A stretch of DNA of 59,287 nucleotides from NCBI RefSeq assembly GCF_016862755.1, contig NZ_BONO01000029.1:1-59287 (forward strand), given 5' to 3'. Within the stretch, counting starts at the first letter, position 1; every line of letters begins with the position of its first letter. The position numbers and the translations under genes are program-made. This document shows positions 50,755 to 59,142 of the stretch, in pieces. The stretch is from Cellulomonas pakistanensis (GTDB lineage Bacteria > Actinomycetota > Actinomycetes > Actinomycetales > Cellulomonadaceae). The notes under the pieces are model-generated. The model was not told where the DNA came from. It made no database searches and saw only the letters and a list, made by a program, of their open reading frames with translations.

Positions 50755-51420
50755 TCAGCCGCCGGCGGGCGGCGCGACGAGGCCCGCGTCGTGCGCGACG
50801 ATCGCCGCCTGCGTGCGGTTCGCGACGCCGAGCTTGGTCATCGCGTGCGCCAGGTGCGCCTTGACGGTGGGCTCGGCGAGGTAGAGCCGCTGCGCGGTCT
50901 CGGCGTTCGACAGCCCCTGCGCCACGCACGCCAGGACGTCGCGCTCCCGGGCGCTCAGCGGCGCGACCCGATCCCGGGCGGCCTGCGCGGTCCCGGACAG
51001 GGCGGGGCCCACCGCCTCGAGCAGCCGCCGCGTCACCGTCGGCGACAGCATCGCCTCGCCCGCCGCCGCCGCCCGGATGCCGCGGTGCAGCTCCTCGACG
51101 GAGCTGTCCTTGAGCAGGTACCCCGACGCCCCGAGCCGGAGGGCCGGGACGATGTACCGGTCGGACAGGAAGCTCGTCAGCACGACGACGGCCGCCCCGG
51201 TGCCCGCCCGCAGGATCTCCTGCGCCGCGCTGAGCCCGTCCATCACCGGCATCTGCATGTCGAGCAGCACGACGTCCGGCCGGTGCGCCCGCACCTGCTC
51301 GACGGCGGCGCGCCCGTCGGCGGCCTCGCCCACGACCTCCAGGTCCGGGGCGGTGTCGACCAGCCGCGCGATCCCCCGCCGGAACAGCGCCTCGTCGTCG
51401 ACCACCAGCACGCGGATCAT
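50755..51420 (-). CDS. NarL/FixJ-type response regulator
   Basis: 221 residues. The receiver domain (about 1-120) has VLVVDDEALFRRG (acidic pocket), VVLLDMQMPVMDG (phospho-acceptor Asp about 54), and the Thr/Lys positions VLTSF and YLLKDSS. The LuxR-type HTH (about 150-215) reads LSARERDVLACVAQGLSNAETAQRLYLAEPTVKAHLAHAMTKLG. It controls transcription in answer to the adjacent kinase. Its ATG overlaps the stop of the kinase frame (ATGA). Targets unknown. The kinase upstream is frameshifted, which would leave this regulator without its normal input. Confidence 0.9.
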   Translation of the reverse strand: MIRVLVVDDEALFRRGIARLVDTAPDLEVVGEAADGRAAVEQVRAHRPDVVLLDMQMPVMDGLSAAQEILRAGTGAAVVVLTSFLSDRYIVPALRLGASGYLLKDSSVEELHRGIRAAAAGEAMLSPTVTRRLLEAVGPALSGTAQAARDRVAPLSARERDVLACVAQGLSNAETAQRLYLAEPTVKAHLAHAMTKLGVANRTQAAIVAHDAGLVAPPAGG

Positions 51421-52611
51421 GCGGGCGCGGCGCGGCGCGGGAGCCGCGCGTCCAGCAGGAACCCGCCGGCCGGGGTCGGCCCGGCGTCGAGCCGGCCGCC
51501 GACGAGCGCGACGCGCTCCCGGAGCCCGGCCAGCCCCGTGCCGCCGGTCGTGAGCCCGGTCGGGGCGGCAGCGGCCTCCCCGGTGACGACCTGGACGTGC
51601 AGCTCGGCGCCGCTCTCCTCGACGAGCACCCGGGTGTCCGCGCCCGGCGCGTGCCGCACCGCGTTGGTGAGGCCCTCGCGGACGACCCGCACGGCGGTGC
51701 GCTCGGCGGGGTCGGGCGGCTCCCGGTGCGCCGCGGCGACCACGGCGGCGACCGGCTGCCCGACGTCCCGGGCGGCGGACACCAGCCCGTCGACCTCCGG
51801 CAGCGCGTGCTGCGACAGGCCGTCCTCGCCCGGCTCCCGGCGCAGCAGCCGCAGCACCTCGCGCATCTCGTCGAGCGCCGCGCCCGGTGTCCCGGATCGC
51901 GGCCGCCTCGGCGTGCACGGCGGGGTCGGCGGAGGTGGTGTCGAGCAGGTTGGCGTGCAGGACGACCAGGCTGATCCGGTGCGCCACGACGTCGTGCAGC
52001 TCGCCGGCGAGCCGGGTGCGCTCGGCGCGGCGCACGGCCGCGACCGCCGCCTCCGCCGCGGCGCGCTCCTGGTCTGCGCGCAGGGCGGCCGCCGCGCTCG
52101 CGGCCGCCTGCCCCCGGCCGGCGAGCCACGGCACGACCACGTCGAGCAGCAGGACGAGGGGCACCGCGACGCCCGACCGGTACGTGGTGAGCTGCCAGGC
52201 GGGCCAGATCGTGGACAGCGCCGCGACCAGGCCGACCCACGCGGTGCGGGAGCCGGCCCACCGGGCCACGAGGTAGAGCGCGACCGGCGTGGCGACCACG
52301 GGCGTGACGAGGCACAGCGGCAGGCAGACGGCGAGGGCCGCGCCGTCCCGGCGCAGCAGGAGCGCGGCGGCGCCGAGCAGCTGCGCGGCGGCCTCCCACC
52401 CCACCGGGTCGAGCGCGACGCCGGACCGGAGACGGGCGAGCACCAGCGCGAGACCGCCGGCCGCCGTCACGGCCGACAGCGCCAGGCGCCAGGGTTCGTC
52501 GGCGCGGCCGAGCGGCCGCCCCGCCCGGCCGGTCGCCGTCGACGGCGGGGGCGGAGCGGTGCGGACAGCCGGGGCGCGTGCAGGTGCCACGCCGCCGCGG
52601 TCGTCGGGCAT
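51417..52611 (-). pseudogene. sensor histidine kinase (HisKA_3 type), frameshifted
   Basis: From the ATG at 52611, four or more membrane segments (roughly residues 40-150) lead to the HisKA_3 dimerisation helix with ELHDVVAHRISLVVLHANLLD. Near 51883-51873 the frame is lost. Further on, another frame continues the same protein: MREVLRLLRREP, then EGLTNAVRHAPGAD (N box) and GGTGLAGLRERVALVGG (G box), ending in an ATGA overlap with the response regulator. The minus-strand junction GGGCGCGGCGCTC would read GRAAL, the usual family sequence, with one more CG pair, so a two-base loss is the simplest explanation. Sequencing error or real inactivation cannot be told apart here. Confidence 0.82.
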
Positions 52612-52811
52612 GGTGGCTCCCCCCGGTCGTGGCTGCTCGCCACGAGCGTCGCCCCGCGCCGTCGGCGGGGCGTCGTCCGCGGCGGGTGACCCGGCCCCGC
52701 GCGGGTCACCCGGCCCGGGCGATGCGGCCCGCCGGAGCCCGCCGGGACGCTGGCAGACGTGACGCCCCGACCGGCCGGCCGGTCGGCGAACCCGGACGAA
52801 GGAGCACGACG

Positions 52812-53309
52812 GTGGCCACTCTCAGCGTGTGGAAGTTCGAGACCCCCGGCGGAGCCGAGCAGGCCGAGCAGGCGCTCGAGCAGCTCGCGAAGCAGGAGCT
52901 CATCCAGGTGCACGACGCCGCGACAGTGTCCTGGGACCCGGAGAAGTCGAAGCCGAAGACCCGGCAGGCCCACAGCCTCGCCGCCGCGGGCGCCCTGGGC
53001 GGGACGTTCTGGGGCATGCTCTTCGGCCTGCTGTTCTTCATCCCGCTGATCGGCGCGGCGATCGGCGCGGCGGCCGGCGCGCTCGCGGGCTCGCTGACCG
53101 ACGTCGGCATCGACGACGACTTCATCGACTCGGTGCGCAGCAAGGTCACGCCGGGCACCTCGGCGCTGTTCCTGCTGTCGTCGGGCGCGGTGCCGGACAA
53201 GGTGTTCGGGGCGCTCAAGGAGCAGGGCATCCACCCCGAGCTCATCCAGACCAACCTGTCCGAGGACGAGGAGGCGCGGCTGCGCGAGGCGTTCGAGGAG
53301 AACGCCTGA
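52812..53309 (+). CDS. DUF1269-family membrane protein
   Basis: 165 residues starting VATLSVWKFETPGGAEQAEQALEQLAKQELIQVHDAATVSW, with a glycine-rich hydrophobic hairpin in the middle (GALGGTFWGMLFGLLFFIPLIGAAIGAAAGALAGSL, about 58-95) and GTSALFLLSSGAVPDKVF near 120. This fits the DUF1269 family, often stress-linked and of unknown function. The GTG start has AAGGAG nine bases upstream. It is followed 46 nt later by another small membrane protein in the same direction. Confidence 0.82.
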   Translation: MATLSVWKFETPGGAEQAEQALEQLAKQELIQVHDAATVSWDPEKSKPKTRQAHSLAAAGALGGTFWGMLFGLLFFIPLIGAAIGAAAGALAGSLTDVGIDDDFIDSVRSKVTPGTSALFLLSSGAVPDKVFGALKEQGIHPELIQTNLSEDEEARLREAFEENA

Positions 53310-53355
53310 GCGGTCGCACGTGCCGGGCGGGGTCCCGGCGGGGAGGAGCACGGCC

Positions 53356-53787
53356 ATGGCGAAGGCGTACGCGCAGCCCGGGGTGCGGCCCCGGCAGACC
53401 GGGTGGGTCGGCTGGATCTGGTTCGGCGCGCTGATGATGATCCTGATGGGCCTGTGGGGCATGTTCAGCGGCCTGGTGGCCGTGTTCTCCCCGAACACGA
53501 TCGTCGCGTGGACCACCTACGGGCTGGCGACGGTCGACATCTCGACGTGGGGCTGGGTGCACCTCGTGGTGTCCGCGCTGGTGTTCGTGGTCGGCGTCTC
53601 GCTGCTCACGACCGCCGCGACGTGGGCGCGGGTGACCGCGATCGTGCTGGTCGGGCTCGAGCTGCTGCTGCAGTTCGCGGCCCTGCCCGCCACGCCGTGG
53701 TGGTCGCTGGTGTCGATCGGCCTGTGCGTGACCGTGCTCTGGGCGCTGATCGTGCACGGCGGGGAGCTGCGGCCCGTGTCGACCTGA
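53356..53787 (+). CDS. small four-helix membrane protein (DUF7144-like)
   Basis: 143 residues with four membrane segments (about 18-45, 62-84, 87-105, 110-130). The N-terminus MAKAYAQPGVRPRQTGWVGWIWFGALMMILMGLWGMFSGLVAVF resembles actinobacterial DUF7144 proteins. Function unknown. GGGAGGAG lies nine bases before the ATG; upstream in-frame starts lack support. It probably shares a transcript with the DUF1269 gene. Confidence 0.78.
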   Translation: MAKAYAQPGVRPRQTGWVGWIWFGALMMILMGLWGMFSGLVAVFSPNTIVAWTTYGLATVDISTWGWVHLVVSALVFVVGVSLLTTAATWARVTAIVLVGLELLLQFAALPATPWWSLVSIGLCVTVLWALIVHGGELRPVST

Positions 53788-53809
53788 CGTCCCCTCCGGA
53801 CCGCCTCGG

Positions 53810-53841
53810 GGCCGGCCGCCTCCGCACGGGAGGTGCCGGCC
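53810..53841. terminator. hairpin between convergent genes
   Basis: GGCCGGCCGCCTCC (53810-53823) and GGGAGGTGCCGGCC (53828-53841) pair as 7 bp plus 5 bp with a small bulge and GCAC loop. It separates the plus-strand membrane-protein gene from the minus-strand LuxR regulator. Confidence 0.5.
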
Positions 53842-53862
53842 GCGAGGCGCGCCCCGCCGGCC

Positions 53863-56481
53863 TCAGAGCAGCCCGCGCTGGACCGCGGTGCGGACCGCGG
53901 CCCGCCGGCCGTCGACCCCGAGCTTCCGGTAGATCGCCCGCATGTGGGTCTTCACCGTGTTGACCGACAGGAACAGCGACCCGGCGATCTCCTCCGAGGT
54001 CAGCGACGACCGCAGGCAGGCCAGCACGTCCCGCTCCCGCGGCGTGAGGTCCCACGCGGACGCGCGCGGTGTCGGCGCCTCGTGCTCGGCCACCAGCAGG
54101 CGGGTGACCAGCGGCTCGTGCGCGCTGCCCCACTCCAGGTGCGCGGACAGCAGGGGGTGCAGGGCGGCGGCGCGGTCCCGCAGGGGGCGCACCAGCCCGT
54201 GCGGCGCGGCGGCGGCCAGCGCGCCCTCCAGGGCGACGTGCGCGGCCGCGGCGTCCTCGTCGGCGCGCAGCGCGGCCGCCGCGGCGAGGTTCGCGACCCG
54301 GAGCTGGTGCGGCGCCGAGCCGAGCGCCGCCGTGGCGTCGTCCGCGGCGCGCTCGGCCGCCCGCAGCGCGCGCTCCGCGCCGTCGATGTCGCCGGTCCGG
54401 AGCCGCAGGTCGCTCTGCCAGCCCAGCGCGAGCGGGTCGGCGAACGCCGGCGACGCCTCGTCGACCAGCGCCAGCGCCTCGCGCGGCCGGTCCTCGACTC
54501 CGAGCTGCACGGCGGTGAGGAAGGCGCGGAACGCCGTGAGGTACTCCGGCGCCGCAGCCCCGTCCCGCCACGGCGCGTCCGTGATCTCGCGGGCCCGGGC
54601 CAGGCCGGGCGCGTCGCCCTGGGCGAGGCACACCAGCGCCAGGATCCCCGCCGCGTGCACGGCGACCTCGGGGCGCGTGCGGTCCGCCGCCTCGATCGTC
54701 GCCCGCAGGTGGCCGGCGGCGGCGCACAGCTCGTCGCGCCAGTAGGCCGCGAACCCGCAGGCGAGGTGGGCGGTGGCGACGATGCTCGCGCCCTGCCAGT
54801 CGTGCAGCGCCGCCGCGGCCAGCACGGCCCGGGCGCGATCGACGGCGTCGGCCAGCTCCCCGCGGAGCGCCGCCGCGAGCGCCTCCTCCGCCCGGCAGCC
54901 GAGCTCGAGGGCGACCCACCCGCGCTCGGCGGCGAGCGCGCCGCCCTCCGCGAGGTGCGCGAGCGCCTCCGGGTCCGGCCCGTACCGCTGCAGCTCCGCG
55001 CGCCCGACCAGGTAGAGGCCGAGGCCGCGGGTCGCGTCGTCCGCCACCTCGTCCAGCAGCGCCCGGCCCACGCGGACAGACTGCTCGAGCGGCAGCCGGC
55101 CGGGCCCCAGGAACGTCCGCACCAGCTCGCCGGCCCGCGCGGGGCGGCCCTCCGCGTCGCCGGCGCCCTCCGCGTCGGAGGCGTGCGCGGCCGCGAGCGC
55201 CAGCAGGACGTCCGGGTCCCGCCGGTACCGCGGGGGCAGCGCGGCGCGCAGCCCGCGGACCTGCCCGACGTCGCCGCGCACCACGAGGTCCGGCCACCGC
55301 TCGCCGAGCACCTGCGCCGCCAGGTCCGGCGCGTGCCCGTCTAGCGCGTGCCGGATCGCCGCGGCCGGGTCCCGCGGCCCGAGGTGCGCCGCGACCACCC
55401 GGTGCGCCAGCCGCGCGGCCATCGGGTCCCGGCGGGTCAGCACCGCGCGGGCGTGGGCCGCGACGAGCGCGTGCCACCGGTAGACCGGGCCGTCCGCGCC
55501 GTTCCCGACCTCCGTCAGGAACAGGCCCCGGGCGGCGCACTCGTCGAGCAGCCGCGCGCCGCCCGGCACCAGGGCCTCGGCGAGCTCGGGGTCGACCTGG
55601 TCGGTGACGCTCGCGCGCAGCAGGAAGTCGGCGACGTCGTCGGGCAGCGAGCCGATGACCTCCTCGACCAGGTAGCCGGTGATCGGCACGTCGCGGTCGC
55701 GCAGGTGCGCGAGCGGCTCGCCCGAGGACGCGAGCACGTCCGCGGCCAGCGCGAGGCGGACCGCCACGGGCCAGCCGCGCGTCACCTCCCACAGCGCGCG
55801 GACCGCCGCCGGGTCCGCCGGGCCGCCGAGCGCGCGCACGACGTCGACGACCTCGTCCGCGGTGAACGCGAGGGACCGCTCGCGCAGCTCCCCGACCTCC
55901 CCGGCCATCCGCATCCGGTTCACCGGCAGCGCGGCGTCGTACCGGCCCGCCAGGACGAACCGCGGCCCCGCGTACCGCAGCACGGGCCCGAGGACCTCCC
56001 GCGCCGTCCGGGCGGACAGCAGGTGGACGTCGTCGAGCACGACGACGGCGTCCGCCGGCAGCCGCTCGAGCGCGGCGACCACCGCGTCCACCCGGCGCGC
56101 GACGGACGTCAGCGCGCGGTCGCCCGCCGCGTCGTCGTCGGGGGCCGCGCCCGGGGTCAGCCCCGCGAGCGCGTCCCCGAGCACGCCGGCCAGCCGGCCG
56201 GGCTCGTCGTCGAGCGGGTCCAGCGACACCCACGCGACCGGGCCGCGCGCCGTGGCGGCCCACTGCGCGAGCAGCGTCGTCTTGCCGAAGCCCGCGGGCG
56301 CGCTGACCAGCGTCAGCCGGTGCGCCGCGACGGCGGCCGCGAGCGCCTCCTCGCACCGCGACCGCGGCACCACGCCGCGCGGCGGGCGCGGCACGGTGAG
56401 CTTGCCGGCAGGCGTGCGCCCGCGCGCGGATCCGCGGTGCCCCGGTCCCGGACCCCCGCCGCCGTGTTCCCCAGCGTCCAT
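53863..56481 (-). CDS. MalT-like LuxR-family ATP-dependent transcriptional regulator
   Basis: 872 residues. A Walker A SAPAGFGKTTLLAQWAA (about 60) and Walker B VVVLDDVHLL (about 142) mark the STAND-type NTPase domain; a long TPR-like helical region (about 350-790) follows; the C-terminal LuxR HTH (about 808-870) reads LTPRERDVLACLRSSLTSEEIAGSLFLSVNTVKTHMRAIYRKLGVDGR. Such LAL/MalT proteins switch on target genes after binding an inducer and ATP. It diverges from the DUF1254-like gene; two palindromes in the gap may be its sites. The ATG at 56481 follows GGGGGG by seven bases. Inducer unknown. Confidence 0.87.
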   Translation of the reverse strand: MDAGEHGGGGPGPGHRGSARGRTPAGKLTVPRPPRGVVPRSRCEEALAAAVAAHRLTLVSAPAGFGKTTLLAQWAATARGPVAWVSLDPLDDEPGRLAGVLGDALAGLTPGAAPDDDAAGDRALTSVARRVDAVVAALERLPADAVVVLDDVHLLSARTAREVLGPVLRYAGPRFVLAGRYDAALPVNRMRMAGEVGELRERSLAFTADEVVDVVRALGGPADPAAVRALWEVTRGWPVAVRLALAADVLASSGEPLAHLRDRDVPITGYLVEEVIGSLPDDVADFLLRASVTDQVDPELAEALVPGGARLLDECAARGLFLTEVGNGADGPVYRWHALVAAHARAVLTRRDPMAARLAHRVVAAHLGPRDPAAAIRHALDGHAPDLAAQVLGERWPDLVVRGDVGQVRGLRAALPPRYRRDPDVLLALAAAHASDAEGAGDAEGRPARAGELVRTFLGPGRLPLEQSVRVGRALLDEVADDATRGLGLYLVGRAELQRYGPDPEALAHLAEGGALAAERGWVALELGCRAEEALAAALRGELADAVDRARAVLAAAALHDWQGASIVATAHLACGFAAYWRDELCAAAGHLRATIEAADRTRPEVAVHAAGILALVCLAQGDAPGLARAREITDAPWRDGAAAPEYLTAFRAFLTAVQLGVEDRPREALALVDEASPAFADPLALGWQSDLRLRTGDIDGAERALRAAERAADDATAALGSAPHQLRVANLAAAAALRADEDAAAAHVALEGALAAAAPHGLVRPLRDRAAALHPLLSAHLEWGSAHEPLVTRLLVAEHEAPTPRASAWDLTPRERDVLACLRSSLTSEEIAGSLFLSVNTVKTHMRAIYRKLGVDGRRAAVRTAVQRGLL

Positions 56482-56579
56482 GCCCACGCCCCCCCGATGC
56501 GTGCCCGACGTCACCGTAGACCCCGCCCTCGCAGCCCCCGGATCGCTCCCCCACCATGACACCCGCCGGGTGGTCGTGT

Positions 56580-56619
56580 GTCACGAATTGTCGTGACTCC
56601 CTCACCCGCGGCGGGTGAG
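56580..56619. promoter_or_regulatory. two adjacent palindromes in a divergent promoter gap
   Basis: GTCACGA-ATTG-TCGTGAC (56580-56597) and CTCACCCGC-G-GCGGGTGAG (56601-56619) are both perfect inverted repeats within the 252-nt gap between the MalT-like regulator (minus) and the DUF1254-like gene (plus). They are candidate operators for a dimeric regulator; which protein binds is not known. Confidence 0.5.
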
Positions 56620-56733
56620 CGCGCGCGCCCGTCGCCCGGGAGCGGGATCACACAGCGCGGGTGAGGTGCCCCGTGGCCGCGCTCGCTGTGCTGGTGGACG
56701 TCGGTGCGGGGACGGGCGCGAGGGCGGTGGGCG

Positions 56734-58026
56734 ATGCCGGAGACCCTCCCCGCCCCGGTCCCTGCCGTCCCGCGCGACCCGGAGGTCGTCCGCGCCGCCG
56801 CCGAGGCCGCGGTCTGGGCGCACCCGGCGCTGCTCGGCTACCGCGAGCTGCGCACCGAGGTCCGCACCGGCGTCGGGTCGTTCGGCGTGCTGCACCACGA
56901 CGCCGGCCCCGCGGCGCCCGGAGACGGCACCCGGTGGGGCGACCCGCACGTCCTGCGGTCGAGCGCGTGGCTGGACCTGCGCCCGGAGCCCGCCGTGGTC
57001 GGGCACCCGGACCTCCCGCCGGGGCTGTACGCGGGGCTCCAGGTGGTCGACCTGCTGGCGCGGACCGTGGCGCACCTCGGCACCGCGGCGACCGGGCCCG
57101 CGGCCGCGGACTGGGCGGTCGCCGGGCCCGGCTGGGACGGACGGGTGCCCGCGGGCGTCCGGGGCGTCCTGCGGTCAGCCTCCGGGGTCGTGCGGGTCGT
57201 CGCCCGCACCGCCGTCCCGACCCCGGGCGACCTGCCGGCGGCGCGCGCCCTGCAGCGGCGGTTCCGGGTCCGGCCGCTGCACGCGCTCGGCGGGGTCGTG
57301 CCGCCCCGGCCCGCGCCGTCGCTCGCCTGGCTGCCCTGGGACGAGGAGCGCGCCTGGGGCGCCGGGTTCGTCGACTACCTGGCGCTCCTCCTGCGCCTCA
57401 CCCGCCCGGCCGACCCCGGCGACCGGGCGCTGCTCGACCGGTGGGCCCGGCTGGGTCTGCTGCCCGGGACCGACGGCACGCTCGACCCCCGCACCCGGGC
57501 CCTGGTCGCGCGCGGCGCGGCGCTCGGGGCGGCCCAGCTCGAGGACGCGCTGCGGCGCGAGCGCCCCGACCCCGGCCGGGGCGCGCCGGAGGACGCCGCG
57601 CTGCGCCGCGCGGTCGCCGCCGTCCACGAGCTGCACGCGCCCGAGCCGGAGGAGGTCCGCGCGGTGCGGCGGCGCTCGCTGGACGGCGAGCCGCTCGAGG
57701 GGCGGCGCCGGTACCGCCTGGTGCTGCCCGGGCCCGTGCCGGCCCGGCTCGGCTGGTCGCTGGCCGCGTACGCCGAGCCGTCCGGCGAGCTCGTCGCCAC
57801 CCCCCTGCACCGGGCCGCGCTGGGGGCGGGCACGGCCGGGCTGCCGTGGTCGGGCGACGGCTCGCTCGCGGTCGCGGTGCAGCACGACGCCCCCCTCGAC
57901 GTGGCCCGGCGCGCCGGGTGGCTGCCGGTGCCGCCCGGGCCGTTCAGCCTGGTGCTACGGCTGTACGCGCCGGACGCGGGTGCGGCCGCGGCGGGGTGGG
58001 CGCCGGAGCTGCGGGCCGTGGGGTGA
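56734..58026 (+). CDS. DUF1254/DUF1214-like protein
   Basis: 430 residues. The N-terminal part (RAAAEAAVWAHPALLGYRELRTEV, then HVLRSSAWLDLRPEPAVVGHP) follows the pattern of DUF1254, and the C-terminal part (RRYRLVLPGPVPARLGWSLAAYAEPSGEL, ending AGWLPVPPGPFSLVLRLYAPDAGAAAAGWAPEL) follows DUF1214, though both are divergent. No enzymatic function is known. No signal peptide is seen, unlike many relatives. GGTGGG lies before the ATG; a GTG ten codons upstream is an alternative. Divergent from the MalT-like regulator, which may control it (inference). Confidence 0.68.
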   Translation: MPETLPAPVPAVPRDPEVVRAAAEAAVWAHPALLGYRELRTEVRTGVGSFGVLHHDAGPAAPGDGTRWGDPHVLRSSAWLDLRPEPAVVGHPDLPPGLYAGLQVVDLLARTVAHLGTAATGPAAADWAVAGPGWDGRVPAGVRGVLRSASGVVRVVARTAVPTPGDLPAARALQRRFRVRPLHALGGVVPPRPAPSLAWLPWDEERAWGAGFVDYLALLLRLTRPADPGDRALLDRWARLGLLPGTDGTLDPRTRALVARGAALGAAQLEDALRRERPDPGRGAPEDAALRRAVAAVHELHAPEPEEVRAVRRRSLDGEPLEGRRRYRLVLPGPVPARLGWSLAAYAEPSGELVATPLHRAALGAGTAGLPWSGDGSLAVAVQHDAPLDVARRAGWLPVPPGPFSLVLRLYAPDAGAAAAGWAPELRAVG

Positions 58027-58077
58027 GCGGCCGGGTCGTCGGAGGGCGCGGACGGCGTCGGGACGGCGTGGGGGCGA

Positions 58078-58305
58078 TCAGTCGGCGCGGGCCGCGTCGC
58101 CGGCGTGCGCGCCCACCGCCCGGAGCTCCGCGATGTCGACGCCCAGGTCGCACAGCAGCGCGACGACGCCGGTCAGCCCCGAGGCGTCGGGGACCTCGCA
58201 GGAGAGGATCGCGCCGTCGTGGGTGGGCGCGGCCACGATGTCGGCGAAGTCGCCGATCCCGCCGAGCCCGCGCTCGGGGCCGACGACCCGGATGTGGTAG
58301 ATCAC
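58078..58305 (-). CDS. small conserved hypothetical protein, possible ACT-like fold
   Basis: 75 residues, VIYHIRVVGPERGLGGIGDFADIVAAPTHDGAILSCEVPDASGLTGVVALLCDLGVDIAELRAV... The pattern resembles a small actinobacterial protein family in which a strand-rich start is followed by the VxDxxxLxGLLxxLxDLGLxLLxV block; an ACT-like beta-alpha fold is plausible. No function known. GGGGGAGG precedes the GTG start. Confidence 0.65.
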   Translation of the reverse strand: MIYHIRVVGPERGLGGIGDFADIVAAPTHDGAILSCEVPDASGLTGVVALLCDLGVDIAELRAVGAHAGDAARAD

Positions 58306-58411
58306 GCGTCCGCCTCCCCCCCGCCGTCGACCGCCGCGGCGGTGCGGCCAGCGTCCCGCCGCCGGGGCGCCGGGGCGTCACGCGCCGGGGGTGAGCGCCG
58401 CCGGTACGGGG

Positions 58412-58957
58412 TCAGGACACGAGGACCGCCAACGCGGAGTAGGTCTCGCCGGCGACCTCGAACGACCATGCCCTGTCCAGGTCGACGGCCGGCACCGTGG
58501 TCACCGCCGGCTCCGCTCCCGTGTCGGCCCCGTCCGAGCACGCGACCGCCGCCTGGACCACCGTCTCCCCCGCGACCCGGACGGTGAGGTGCGCGGGCGC
58601 GCCGCCCTCGGAGGCGCAGACGACGGTCACGTCCCGGGGGTCCGGCTCCGGCTCGCTCGACGACGCGAACAGCGACCGCTCGGCGTCGGCCGAGACACCG
58701 CTGGCGCTCCAGGCTCCCTCGCCCGCGCCGCGCGCGACGACCTCGGCCGCCAGCACGCGCTCCACCGCGGCCTGCGCCGCGTCCGGGTCGAGCTGCCCGG
58801 CGCCGGTGGCCCGGACGCCGAGCACCACGGCGACCGCCACCACGGGCACGGCCAGGGCGAGCAGCGCGAGCCGGCGTCGCGGGCGGTCACGGTCGGGCGC
58901 GAGCTCGTCGCCGGTCGGGAGGACGTCGTCGGTCGGGCGGTCGTCGTCGAGGGCCAT
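58412..58957 (-). CDS. single-pass membrane-anchored hypothetical protein
   Basis: 181 residues. A charged cytoplasmic tail of about 30 residues (MALDDDRPTDDVLPTGDELAPDRDRPRRR) leads to one membrane segment (LALLALAVPVVAVAVVLGV, about 30-48) and an outer domain of about 130 residues with two Cys (VVCASEGGAP and AVACSDGAD) that may pair. No family is recognised. GGGTGGAC precedes the ATG. It lies downstream of a strong hairpin and is transcribed in the same direction as the chemoreceptor gene. Confidence 0.65.
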   Translation of the reverse strand: MALDDDRPTDDVLPTGDELAPDRDRPRRRLALLALAVPVVAVAVVLGVRATGAGQLDPDAAQAAVERVLAAEVVARGAGEGAWSASGVSADAERSLFASSSEPEPDPRDVTVVCASEGGAPAHLTVRVAGETVVQAAVACSDGADTGAEPAVTTVPAVDLDRAWSFEVAGETYSALAVLVS

Positions 58958-59048
58958 GCCGTCCACCCTGGCACGCGCCGACCATCCGGGTGGCAGGGCC
59001 CCCACTGCCCCCGTCACGCACCCGACCGTCACGCCGAACGAGCAGGAA

Positions 59049-59089
59049 ACACGTCGAGCGAGCATCCAGTGGATGCTCGCTCGACGTGT
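59049..59089 (-). terminator. 20-bp perfect hairpin after the chemoreceptor gene
   Basis: ACACGTCGAGCGAGCATCCA (59049-59068) and its exact complement at 59070-59089 form a 20-bp palindrome with a one-base centre. On the minus strand TTTCCTGCT follows, a weak U-rich tail, so it probably ends the transcript of the chemoreceptor gene. Confidence 0.65.
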
Positions 59090-59142
59090 CGGATGCACTC
59101 CCGGCGAGGCCGGCGCCGCCCGGCGCGCCCGGCGCCGCCGCC

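Noticed and set aside
51873..51890. Programmed frameshift in the kinase gene
   Set aside because: No slippery heptamer or downstream stimulatory structure typical of programmed shifting was seen; loss of a CG pair explains it more simply.
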